Shown here: in pieces, positions 1-7,816 of the stretch
How the letters are laid out: every line of letters begins with the position of its first letter
How positions within the stretch are numbered: position 1 is the stretch's first letter
Origin: Flavobacterium sp. WV_118_3
GTDB lineage: Bacteria > Bacteroidota > Bacteroidia > Flavobacteriales > Flavobacteriaceae
DNA: 64,000 nucleotides
Assembly: GCF_039778605.1 (NCBI RefSeq)
Contig: NZ_CP156060.1
Span: 2,108,001 to 2,172,000 of the forward strand
Direction of reading: 5' to 3'
Program-made: the position numbers and the translations under genes
The notes under the pieces: generated by a model
Told to the model about the DNA's origin: nothing
Databases searched by the model: none
Seen by the model: the letters and a program-made list of their open reading frames with translations, nothing else

Positions 1-1
1 A

Positions 2-418
2 GACCGGGAAGAAGCCGAAGATGTCCTTCAGGAAACCTTTGTTAAAATCTGGAAAAATCTGGACACTTATAACGAAAGCAAAGGCCGCTTTTTTACCTGG
101 CTGCTCAATATCGCCCGTAACAGCGCTATCGATCGGCTGCGTTCTAAAAACTTTAACAACAATCAGAAAAACTTATCTTCTGACAATTTCGTACATATAC
201 TCGATGACAATACAAGAACCATGAACAAGATCGATACGATTGGAATTCAGGAATTTGTAAAAAAACTAAAACCCAAATGTATACAGCTGATCGACCTCTT
301 ATTTTTTAAAGGCTATACACAACAGGAAGTTTCCGAAACACTGGAAATTCCATTGGGAACGGTTAAAACACAAAACAGAAACTGTATAAACGAATTAAGA
401 AACTTATTGCGAGTATAA
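2..418 (+). CDS. ECF-type RNA polymerase sigma factor, 5' end missing
   Basis: The open frame enters from the left edge without a start codon, so the N-terminus lies outside the window; 138 residues remain. The visible part begins in region 2 (DREEAEDVLQETFVKIWKNL, followed by the typical FFTWLLNIARNSAIDRLR) and ends with a region 4 helix-turn-helix (GYTQQEVSETL, then PLGTVK). This is the layout of extracytoplasmic-function sigma-70 factors, which direct RNA polymerase to a small regulon. Its stop codon overlaps the start of the next gene, a membrane anti-sigma factor, by one base (TAATG), the usual arrangement of a sigma/anti-sigma pair. The regulon cannot be told from the sequence. Confidence 0.9.
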   Translation, partial: DREEAEDVLQETFVKIWKNLDTYNESKGRFFTWLLNIARNSAIDRLRSKNFNNNQKNLSSDNFVHILDDNTRTMNKIDTIGIQEFVKKLKPKCIQLIDLLFFKGYTQQEVSETLEIPLGTVKTQNRNCINELRNLLRV

Positions 419-1203
419 TGAACACTAGAGAATACATAGAATCCGGAGTTTTGGAACTGTACATTTTCGGAAAACTGTCCGAATCGGAAAACGAAGAAGT
501 ACAGGTTTACGCCAATGAATATCCGGAAATAAAACAAGAAATCGAAAGCATCGAAAAGGCTATCATTAACCTTTCGTATAGTGTTGCACCGAATTTGTCA
601 CTGGAAAATTTCAACACCATCCGAAAAGCGTTACTGGAAAGAGAATCGGGTGTAGTCACGATGAAACCGAAATCCAACTGGCCGGCTTATATGGGTTGGG
701 CAGCATCATTCCTATTATTGCTAGGAGCTGGCTTCCTGTATTTCCAGATGAACCAAAACGATACTTTGCTTAAAGATAGTAGAGAAAAAAATCAGGATTT
801 ACAAAAATCAGTAGTGACCTTAGAAGAACAAAATAAAAACAACGAAACCCTGCTGAATCTCTTTAAAGACGAAAACAATAAAGTAGTAGCCCTTGCCGGT
901 CAAACGGTTGCTCCGGAAGCCAAAGCCAAAATATACTGGAATCAGAATGATCATTCTGTATATGTAGATGCTGCAGGACTACCGGAACCACCTAAAGGAT
1001 ATGTGTATCAGGTATGGTCGTTAAAAATGGATCCGCTTACACCAACAAGTATCGGACTACTGGAAAAAACAGAAATCGGAAAATCCAGAATATTTAAAGT
1101 CGACAATACCACGGATGCCGAAGGGTTTGGTATCACACTGGAACCAGCCGGTGGAAGTGCCGCGCCTACTTTAGAGCAATTATATACCTTAGGAAAAGTA
1201 TAA
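418..1203 (+). CDS. Anti-sigma factor, RskA family
   Basis: 261 residues. An N-terminal cytoplasmic part (about 1-85) would hold the sigma factor. A single hydrophobic segment follows at about residues 90-110 (YMGWAASFLLLLGAGFLYF), then a coiled-coil-like stretch, then a periplasmic domain with the motifs typical of RskA proteins (LAGQTVAPEAKAKIYWN, YVYQVWSLK, GITLEPAGGS). Start and stop overlap the upstream sigma gene by one base, so the two are translationally coupled. By family analogy it sequesters the sigma factor at the inner membrane and releases it after regulated proteolysis. The inducing signal is not visible. Confidence 0.88.
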   Translation: MNTREYIESGVLELYIFGKLSESENEEVQVYANEYPEIKQEIESIEKAIINLSYSVAPNLSLENFNTIRKALLERESGVVTMKPKSNWPAYMGWAASFLLLLGAGFLYFQMNQNDTLLKDSREKNQDLQKSVVTLEEQNKNNETLLNLFKDENNKVVALAGQTVAPEAKAKIYWNQNDHSVYVDAAGLPEPPKGYVYQVWSLKMDPLTPTSIGLLEKTEIGKSRIFKVDNTTDAEGFGITLEPAGGSAAPTLEQLYTLGKV

Positions 1204-1210
1204 ACCAGTA

Positions 1211-1918
1211 ATGATCACAAAGAAAAAATTAGTCGTTCTTTCCGGAGCCGGAATCAGCGCGGAAAGCGGTATCAAAACTTTTCGCGATGCCGGCGGGCTA
1301 TGGGAAGGGCACCATATTGAAGAGGTTGCCAGTCCGGAAGGATGGGACAAAAATAAAGCGTTGGTATTGGACTTTTACAACAAAAGAAGAACACAACTTC
1401 TGGAAGTACATCCCAACAACGCCCATCAGATTCTGGCCGAAATGGAAACCGAATTCGACCTGCACATCATCACTCAAAATGTAGACGATCTACACGAAAG
1501 AGCCGGTAGCACCAAAGTTTTACACCTACACGGCGAACTACTCAAAGTACGCAGCACTATGGATCCCGATTATATTCTGGATTGGAAAACCGATCTTCAT
1601 ATTGGCGACAACGACAGCAACGGGCACCAGTTACGACCCCATATCGTTTGGTTTGGAGAAGCCGTACCCGCAATGGAAGAAGCCATAACACTTGTTCAGA
1701 AAGCCGACATCTTTTTGATTATCGGAACTTCGTTACAGGTTTATCCTGCTGCCGGATTAATCGGTTATACCCAACCAACAACACCGGTGTATTATATCGA
1801 CCCAAAACCAGCCCAAATTTACAATGTAAACAATCCGTTTAAAGCCATAGCCTTATCCGCTTCCGAAGGAATAGAAGTACTGCGACAGGAGCTTAGCACT
1901 CAGCCGGAAAAGATTTAA
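1211..1918 (+). CDS. Sir2-family NAD-dependent protein deacylase without a zinc site
   Basis: 235 residues, close to E. coli CobB in its core. NAD-binding motifs are GAGISAESGI, FRDAGGLW and TQNVDDLHERAG; the catalytic histidine is His107 in HLHGEL. Tyr56 and Arg59 (FYNKR) match the pair that reads succinyl or malonyl groups in CobB and SIRT5, which suggests desuccinylase or desmalonylase activity. The four zinc-binding cysteines expected between the catalytic loop and the LRPHIVWFGE motif are absent, and the whole protein contains no cysteine. It starts 7 bases after the anti-sigma gene, so it may be read from the same transcript, but a functional link is not shown. Confidence 0.9.
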   Translation: MITKKKLVVLSGAGISAESGIKTFRDAGGLWEGHHIEEVASPEGWDKNKALVLDFYNKRRTQLLEVHPNNAHQILAEMETEFDLHIITQNVDDLHERAGSTKVLHLHGELLKVRSTMDPDYILDWKTDLHIGDNDSNGHQLRPHIVWFGEAVPAMEEAITLVQKADIFLIIGTSLQVYPAAGLIGYTQPTTPVYYIDPKPAQIYNVNNPFKAIALSASEGIEVLRQELSTQPEKI

Positions 1919-1949
1919 AATTGTATTTCCAGAAGTTTCGGTAAAACCT

Positions 1950-1957
1950 TATCTTTG
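1950..1957 (+). promoter_or_regulatory. Bacteroidetes -7 box upstream of purB
   Basis: TATCTTTG matches the TAnnTTTG consensus exactly and lies 28 bases before the purB ATG. A weak TTTCC about 20 bases upstream could serve as the -33 element. Position and motif only. Confidence 0.55.
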
Positions 1958-1985
1958 CGATTATTAGAAAATAACACAACAACAA

Positions 1986-3329
1986 ATGCATTTAACTGAA
2001 CTTAGTGCTATATCGCCTATCGACGGCCGGTATAGAAACAAAACCGTTTCCCTTTCCGAATATTTTTCTGAAGAAGCTTTGATCAAATACCGTGTACTGG
2101 TAGAAGTCGAATATTTTATCGCCCTTTGTGAATTGCCTTTACCGCAGTTGGCCGGAGTGAATAAAAACCTGTTCGCTGATTTGCGAAAAATATACGAGAA
2201 TTTTACGACAGAAGATGCACTTTGGATCAAAGAAACTGAAAAGACCACCAATCACGATGTAAAAGCGGTTGAATACTTTATTAAAGCTGCTTTCGACAAA
2301 TTGGGATTGCAAGCCTACAAAGAGTTTATCCATTTCGGATTGACTTCTCAGGATATCAATAACACTGCGATTCCGCTTTCGACCAAGCACGCTTTTGAAA
2401 AAGTATACCTGCCGTCGTTGGTGCGCGTAGTTGCCAAATTAAAAGAATTAAGTCAGGAATGGAAAGACGTTCCGATGTTGGCCCGTACGCACGGACAACC
2501 GGCTTCCCCTACCCGTCTGGGTAAAGAAATCGCTGTGTTTGTAGAACGTTTGGAAGAACAAATGCGTTTGTTATTTAACGTACCGTTTGCCGCCAAATTT
2601 GGTGGTGCCACCGGTAATTACAACGCCCATTTTGTAGCTTATCCAAAGGTTGACTGGCGAAAATTCGGAAATGATTTCGTAGAAGCTACACTAGGACTAC
2701 ACCATTCTTTTCCAACGACACAAATTGAGCATTACGATCATTTTGCTGCTTTTTTCGATGCTTTAAAGCGTATCAATACCATTTTGATCGATTTGGATCG
2801 CGATATCTGGACGTATGTTTCAATGGAGTATTTCAAACAAAAAATCAAAGCCGGAGAAATTGGTTCCTCGGCGATGCCACATAAAGTAAACCCGATTGAT
2901 TTTGAAAATTCAGAAGGAAATCTGGGAATCGCCAATGCCATTTTCGAACATTTGGCAGCCAAATTGCCAGTATCCCGTTTGCAACGCGATTTAACCGATA
3001 GTACTGTATTGCGTAATATTGGTGTACCAATCGGACATACGATTATCGGTTTTGAAGCGACTTTAAAAGGATTAAACAAATTACTTTTAAATGCCGAAAA
3101 ATTCGAAGAAGATCTGGAAAAAAACTGGGCGGTAGTAGCCGAAGCGATTCAAACGATTTTAAGACGTGAAGCCTACCCGAATCCGTATGAAGCGTTAAAA
3201 GATTTGACCCGTACTAATACGGTGATCAACAAAGAGGCAATCCATAATTTTATCGCGACTTTAAACGTATCGGATGCGATAAAAGCAGAACTTTTACAAA
3301 TTACACCGAGCAATTACCTCGGAATATAA
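1986..3329 (+). CDS. purB: Adenylosuccinate lyase
   Basis: 447 residues, full length. It splits SAICAR to AICAR and adenylosuccinate to AMP in purine synthesis. The fumarase/aspartase-superfamily signature SSAMPHKVNP is present with its flexible catalytic loop; LTSQDINNTA and ARTHGQPASPT supply the other conserved active-site blocks. The N-terminus begins directly with the family block LSAISPIDGRY, supporting the ATG used. It has its own likely promoter and is followed by a strong hairpin terminator, so it appears to be a single-gene unit. Confidence 0.96.
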   Translation: MHLTELSAISPIDGRYRNKTVSLSEYFSEEALIKYRVLVEVEYFIALCELPLPQLAGVNKNLFADLRKIYENFTTEDALWIKETEKTTNHDVKAVEYFIKAAFDKLGLQAYKEFIHFGLTSQDINNTAIPLSTKHAFEKVYLPSLVRVVAKLKELSQEWKDVPMLARTHGQPASPTRLGKEIAVFVERLEEQMRLLFNVPFAAKFGGATGNYNAHFVAYPKVDWRKFGNDFVEATLGLHHSFPTTQIEHYDHFAAFFDALKRINTILIDLDRDIWTYVSMEYFKQKIKAGEIGSSAMPHKVNPIDFENSEGNLGIANAIFEHLAAKLPVSRLQRDLTDSTVLRNIGVPIGHTIIGFEATLKGLNKLLLNAEKFEEDLEKNWAVVAEAIQTILRREAYPNPYEALKDLTRTNTVINKEAIHNFIATLNVSDAIKAELLQITPSNYLGI

Positions 3330-3352
3330 CAATTTTTACAAAATATTCTTAG

Positions 3353-3384
3353 ATCCCGATGGCTATAACCATCGGGATTTTTTA
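3353..3384 (+). terminator. Rho-independent terminator of purB
   Basis: A perfect 10-bp stem (ATCCCGATGG / CCATCGGGAT) with a 6-base loop and a run of T, 24 bases after the purB stop codon. Confidence 0.85.
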
Positions 3385-3493
3385 TTGCCATTTATGATAA
3401 ATTTATCTTAAAATAACAGCATAATAAGCTCCGCTGCTTTTATAAATACGCATTATTTTATAACTTACACAAATCCTAAAAAACAAAAAATAT

Positions 3494-5743
3494 ATGCCTT
3501 TATCAACAGCTGAAACCGTAGCCGAAACCTCTCACCATTTATATCCGTTAATCAGTGATTTAGGATTAATCCTAATGACAGCCGGAGTAGCCGTACTGTT
3601 GTTTAAAAAAATCAAACAACCGCTGGTTTTAGGCTATCTGGTTGCCGGTTTTCTTGCCGGAAATAATTTTGATTTTTTCCCGTCAGTCACCGATAGCAAA
3701 AGTGTTGAAGTCTGGGCCGAAATCGGGGTGATATTCCTTTTATTTAGCCTCGGATTGGAATTCAGTTTTAAAAAACTGATGAAAGTCGGCGGAACCGCCT
3801 CCATTACCGCTATTATCCAGATTATCTCGATGATTTTTATCGGATATATGTCCGGACAATGGATGGGTTGGTCACAAATGGACAGTATTTTCCTCGGTGC
3901 CATACTCTCCATGTCCTCTACCACGATTATTCTCCGTGCTTTTGACGAATTGAACGTCAAAGGAAAGAAATATGCCGGAATCGTTTTCGGTGCTTTAATT
4001 GTCGAAGATATTGTTGCCATCTTACTGATGGTGTTGCTTTCGACCATATCCGTTAGTCAGCAATTTTCCGGAGCCGAATTATTCGAATCCGTTTTAAAAC
4101 TCTTATTCTTCCTGATTCTTTGGTTTGTAGGTGGTATTTTCTTTATTCCGACCTTACTGAAAAAAGCCAAGACCTTATTAAATGAAGAAACTTTATTGAT
4201 CATTTCATTAGCCCTATGTCTGATGATGGTTATCCTGGCGACTAATGCCGGTTTCTCCCCTGCTTTAGGTGCTTTTATCATGGGATCTATTATAGCAGAA
4301 ACCACTCAGGCCGAAAAAATCGAACACCTTATCAAACCGGTAAAAGACCTTTTCGGAGCGGTATTCTTCGTATCTGTCGGAATGTTGATCAATCCGGATA
4401 CTTTAGTGGAATATGCTGTTCCCGTATTGTTGATCACTTTGATTACCATCTTAGGAAAAACGGTCAGTACTGCCGCCGGAGCATTGGTATCCGGTCAGCC
4501 TTTAAAACAATCCGTTCAGGCGGGTATGAGTCTGGCGCAAATCGGGGAATTCTCCTTTATTATCGCCACCTTAGGGATGTCGCTAAAAGTAACCAGCGAT
4601 TTCCTGTATCCGATTGTTGTGGCGGTTTCGGCTGTGACCACGTTTACAACACCTTTTATGATCAAAATGTCAATGCCGTTTTATGAGAAACTTGAAAAAG
4701 TATTACCCAAAAAATGGCTTACCGCTATCGATAATTACAGTACCAATTCCCAGTCGATTAAAGCAACCAGTAACTGGCAGGTCGTATTACGTGCTACGAT
4801 GACACAGGTTGTGATCAGTTCGGTTATTATTATTGCGATTATCCTGTTGGCCGATCTTTATATTTCGCCTTTGGTAATCGATTCTAAATTCGGAAATGCC
4901 GTAGCCGCATTGATAACCTTAGTGATCATCGCTCCGTTTTTATGGGCGTTATCGCTACGAAGAGTCGCCGAAAGAGCCATGGAAGAACTCCGAAAAGAAC
5001 GCAAATACCGCGGTCCTTTAACCATGTTGATTCTCGTTCGAATTGGCCTTGCACTGTTCTTTGTGGGATTCCTTTTAAATAATTTCTTTTCGCCGGTCGT
5101 GGCTTTTATCGCGTTGATACTTGTGATCATCTCCTATATCATCTTCCCTAAAAAGTTACATGCCCAATACGACAAAATCGAAAAGCATTTCCTTAAAAAC
5201 TTTAACGATCGTGAAATTGCACGCGCTCAGAAAACCCGGGATGACTTAACCCCCTGGGACGGACACATGGCTAATTTTGAAATTGCTAAAGAGTCTAACC
5301 TTGCCGGAAAGAAACTTCAGGATCTGAAAGTGCGTGAAAAAATGGGCGTGAATATCGCTTTTATCAAGCGTGGTGAAATCATGATCAACATACCAACACG
5401 TAACGAACGGTTGTTTCCGGGTGATGAAATTTGTGTGATCGGAACAGACGACCAGGTTCAGAATTTTAAAGGTTATCTGGATCAGAATGAGATTGAAGTT
5501 CCGGAATCGGTTACCGAAGCACAAATCGTGCTACAGCAATACGAATTGACCAATCAGGAGTTTATCGGAAAATCAATTCGCGAATCGCAATTACGGGAAC
5601 GTACCAGTGGTCTTGTTGTAGGTATCGAACGGAATGGTGAACGTATCCTGAATCCGGAGTCCCACCTGATTTTAGAACGAAACGATATCTTATGGCTGGT
5701 TGGTGATAAAAAACTATTGGCTGCCGCTTTTAAGAATCAATAA
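3494..5743 (+). CDS. Monovalent cation:proton antiporter, CPA2/KefB-like, with two TrkA-C domains
   Basis: 749 residues. Residues about 15-400 form a Na+/H+ exchanger membrane domain of roughly a dozen helices (blocks VLGYLVAGFLAG, LFSLGLEFSF, SPALGAFIMGSIIAE, AQIGEFSFI). A second hydrophobic region follows (about 435-560), then a cytoplasmic tail with two TrkA-C/RCK-C modules (about 590-665 and 675-749; FPGDEICVIG and LERNDILWLVG end them). There is no nucleotide-binding RCK-N domain, unlike KefB or KefC of E. coli. Family knowledge points to K+ or Na+ for H+ exchange in pH and ion balance; the ion cannot be assigned from sequence. It converges with guaB. Confidence 0.88.
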   Translation: MPLSTAETVAETSHHLYPLISDLGLILMTAGVAVLLFKKIKQPLVLGYLVAGFLAGNNFDFFPSVTDSKSVEVWAEIGVIFLLFSLGLEFSFKKLMKVGGTASITAIIQIISMIFIGYMSGQWMGWSQMDSIFLGAILSMSSTTIILRAFDELNVKGKKYAGIVFGALIVEDIVAILLMVLLSTISVSQQFSGAELFESVLKLLFFLILWFVGGIFFIPTLLKKAKTLLNEETLLIISLALCLMMVILATNAGFSPALGAFIMGSIIAETTQAEKIEHLIKPVKDLFGAVFFVSVGMLINPDTLVEYAVPVLLITLITILGKTVSTAAGALVSGQPLKQSVQAGMSLAQIGEFSFIIATLGMSLKVTSDFLYPIVVAVSAVTTFTTPFMIKMSMPFYEKLEKVLPKKWLTAIDNYSTNSQSIKATSNWQVVLRATMTQVVISSVIIIAIILLADLYISPLVIDSKFGNAVAALITLVIIAPFLWALSLRRVAERAMEELRKERKYRGPLTMLILVRIGLALFFVGFLLNNFFSPVVAFIALILVIISYIIFPKKLHAQYDKIEKHFLKNFNDREIARAQKTRDDLTPWDGHMANFEIAKESNLAGKKLQDLKVREKMGVNIAFIKRGEIMINIPTRNERLFPGDEICVIGTDDQVQNFKGYLDQNEIEVPESVTEAQIVLQQYELTNQEFIGKSIRESQLRERTSGLVVGIERNGERILNPESHLILERNDILWLVGDKKLLAAAFKNQ

Positions 5744-5756
5744 TACTTTAAACACA

Positions 5757-5789
5757 AGACCTGACAGGTTTCGAAAACCTGTCAGGTCT
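5757..5789. repeat. Dispersed palindromic repeat, CCTGACAGG family, copy 1
   Basis: A perfect 15-bp inverted repeat (AGACCTGACAGGTTT and its complement) around the loop CGA. Related copies lie at 45979-46007 and 52751-52776, with a more distant relative at 53608-53632. A second, imperfect palindrome (CAGACTT...GAGGTCTG, 5794-5817) follows at once. Confidence 0.8.
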
Positions 5790-5830
5790 GCTACAGACTT
5801 AAAACCTTTGAGGTCTGTTTTAAACATAAA

Positions 5831-5858
5831 AAAACCTGATATTTTCATATCAGGTTTT
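5831..5858. terminator. Bidirectional terminator between the antiporter gene and guaB
   Basis: A 12-bp perfect stem (AAAACCTGATAT / ATATCAGGTTTT) with loop TTTC, flanked by A-rich and T-rich runs on both sides. It sits between two convergent genes and can end transcription of either. Confidence 0.85.
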
Positions 5859-5864
5859 TATTTT

Positions 5865-7337
5865 TTATCGCGAATAATTCGGTGCTTCTTTTGTAATGGT
5901 TACGTTGTGCGGATGGCTTTCTCCGATTCCGCTGGCCGTGATACGAACAAATCGTCCTGTTTCCTGTAAGGTCTGGATGTCTTTTGCACCACAGTATCCC
6001 ATTCCGGCACGTAGTCCGCCAACAAACTGCAGCATACTTTCGTTTAGCTCTCCTTTGTACGGTACACGTCCTACAATTCCTTCCGGAACCAGTTTTTTTA
6101 CGTCGTCTTCCACATCCTGGAAATAACGGTCTTTAGACCCTTCTTTCATCGCTTCTACCGATCCCATTCCACGGTAGGATTTGAATTTTCTTCCTTCGAA
6201 AATGATGGTTTCACCCGGCGATTCTTTGGTTCCTGCTAATAGCGATCCTAACATCACACAATCGGCTCCGGCTGCTATCGCTTTCGGAATATCACCGGTA
6301 TAACGGATTCCTCCATCGGCAATAACCGGAACTCCGGTTCCCCGTAAAGCGGCTGCGACTTCCAATACGGCCGAAAACTGCGGAAATCCTACTCCGGCAA
6401 CCACTCGGGTGGTACAGATCGACCCCGGTCCGATTCCTACTTTAACAGCATCGGCACCATTCTCAGCTAAATATAAAGCCGCTTCCGGTGTTGCAATATT
6501 CCCTACTACTACGTCCAGTTGTGGGAATTTTTCTTTTACTTGTTTTAAAACACCAACTACACCTTTGGTATGTCCGTGCGCTGTATCAATAATCACAGCG
6601 TCTACACCGGCGTTTACCAAAGCTGTTGCTCTTTCTACGGCATCATTTGTTACTCCTAAAGCTGCTGCAACACGTAAACGTCCGAATTTATCTTTGTTTG
6701 CGTTTGGTTTTTGTGTTAACTTGGTAATATCTCTAAAAGTGATCAATCCAACTAGTTTGTTTTCTGGATTGACTACCGGTAGTTTTTCAATCTTATTTTG
6801 TTGTAAAATTGCTTCGGCAGTAGCTAAAGTTGTTCCTTCCCCGGCTGTTACCAGATTCTCAGAAGTCATTACTTCGATAATAGAACGAGTGTTGTCTTTC
6901 TCAAAACGCAAATCCCGATTGGTAACAATCCCTTTTAAAATCTGATTTTCATCTACTACAGGGATTCCTCCGATACTGAATTCGCGCATCGCCAGTTTAG
7001 CATCACCCACAGTCGCCGTAAGCGGTAACGTAACCGGATCGATAATCATCCCGGATTCGGCTCTTTTTACTTTTCGTACTTCGGCAGCCTGCTGCTCGAT
7101 TGTCATGTTTTTATGTAATACACCAATACCACCTTCCTGTGCCATTGCAATAGCCATAGCACTTTCTGTAACCGTATCCATAGCAGCCGAAACAACCGGT
7201 ACGTTTAGTGTTATATTTTTTGAAAATTTCGTTTTGATACTTACTTCTCTGGGAAGTACTTCTGAATAATTGGGAACGAGTAGAACATCATCATAGGTTA
7301 GTCCTTCCCCGATGATTTTAGCTGTGTGTGCTTTCAT
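5865..7337 (-). CDS. guaB: Inosine-5'-monophosphate dehydrogenase
   Basis: 490 residues, the usual bacterial length. It oxidises IMP to XMP with NAD+, the committed step to GMP. The barrel begins at [14 protein letters not shown]; two CBS domains are inserted at about residues 95-205 ([18 protein letters not shown]); the catalytic cysteine lies in [18 protein letters not shown] and the flap region (FKSYRGMGS) follow. A -7 box is present upstream on the minus strand. It shares a terminator with the convergent antiporter gene. Confidence 0.97.
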   Translation of the reverse strand: MKAHTAKIIGEGLTYDDVLLVPNYSEVLPREVSIKTKFSKNITLNVPVVSAAMDTVTESAMAIAMAQEGGIGVLHKNMTIEQQAAEVRKVKRAESGMIIDPVTLPLTATVGDAKLAMREFSIGGIPVVDENQILKGIVTNRDLRFEKDNTRSIIEVMTSENLVTAGEGTTLATAEAILQQNKIEKLPVVNPENKLVGLITFRDITKLTQKPNANKDKFGRLRVAAALGVTNDAVERATALVNAGVDAVIIDTAHGHTKGVVGVLKQVKEKFPQLDVVVGNIATPEAALYLAENGADAVKVGIGPGSICTTRVVAGVGFPQFSAVLEVAAALRGTGVPVIADGGIRYTGDIPKAIAAGADCVMLGSLLAGTKESPGETIIFEGRKFKSYRGMGSVEAMKEGSKDRYFQDVEDDVKKLVPEGIVGRVPYKGELNESMLQFVGGLRAGMGYCGAKDIQTLQETGRFVRITASGIGESHPHNVTITKEAPNYSR

Positions 7338-7363
7338 GTTGCAATTTGTAGTTGAATTGCATG

Positions 7364-7371
7364 CAAATATA
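7364..7371 (-). promoter_or_regulatory. -7 box of guaB
   Basis: Read on the minus strand the sequence is TATATTTG, an exact TAnnTTTG match, 26 bases upstream of the guaB start codon. Confidence 0.55.
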
Positions 7372-7426
7372 ACACATTTATTCCATCCGTGGGAAAAACT
7401 TTAACATTATTATAAATTGTCCTGTA

Positions 7427-7816
7427 GTGGCTTATTTAACGATCCAACCGCTTTATTCGAATGCTTTTCTATTCCATAAACTACCGGGAAGTCCGATTGA
7501 CACACTTAGAACCGTTGAAAAAATTAAGAATTCAGAATTTCAGGTCTTTACGATTACCCAAAAACCTCCCAGTCAAAAAACATTTACGATGCTCCTGTAT
7601 GATCGGTTATTCGGTAAAAAAGAATTAGCCCTTACTAGTCTATATAGGAACGAAGAGAAAGGTAAAACAGCGGTTATCCGCCTGGCGAAATTCTACATTT
7701 TAAAAGAAAGTTCCAAAACCGGCCATGCGGAAGAAAAAACAGGATTCCTTTTTATTATAGTTTCAACAACATGGGTTAACTTCTTCTGTTCGACTAAAAC
7801 CGATATTGCAATGTAA
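7427..7816 (+). CDS. Doubtful hypothetical ORF in the guaB/TonB-receptor gap
   Basis: 129 codons from a GTG start. It fills almost the whole 456-base gap between guaB and the TonB receptor gene and overlaps the 3' end of the latter by 23 bases on the opposite strand. The first 100 codons use codons similar to the neighbours, but there is no recognised domain, no convincing promoter, and the C-terminus runs into antisense sequence. It may be a small species-specific protein, a decayed remnant, or chance. Apart from the guaB promoter nothing else is seen in this gap. Confidence 0.25.
   Translation: MAYLTIQPLYSNAFLFHKLPGSPIDTLRTVEKIKNSEFQVFTITQKPPSQKTFTMLLYDRLFGKKELALTSLYRNEEKGKTAVIRLAKFYILKESSKTGHAEEKTGFLFIIVSTTWVNFFCSTKTDIAM

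Noticed and set aside
6409..6945. A 178-codon open frame on the plus strand inside guaB
   Set aside because: Antisense to highly conserved guaB codons; Ser/Thr/Pro-rich product without motif.
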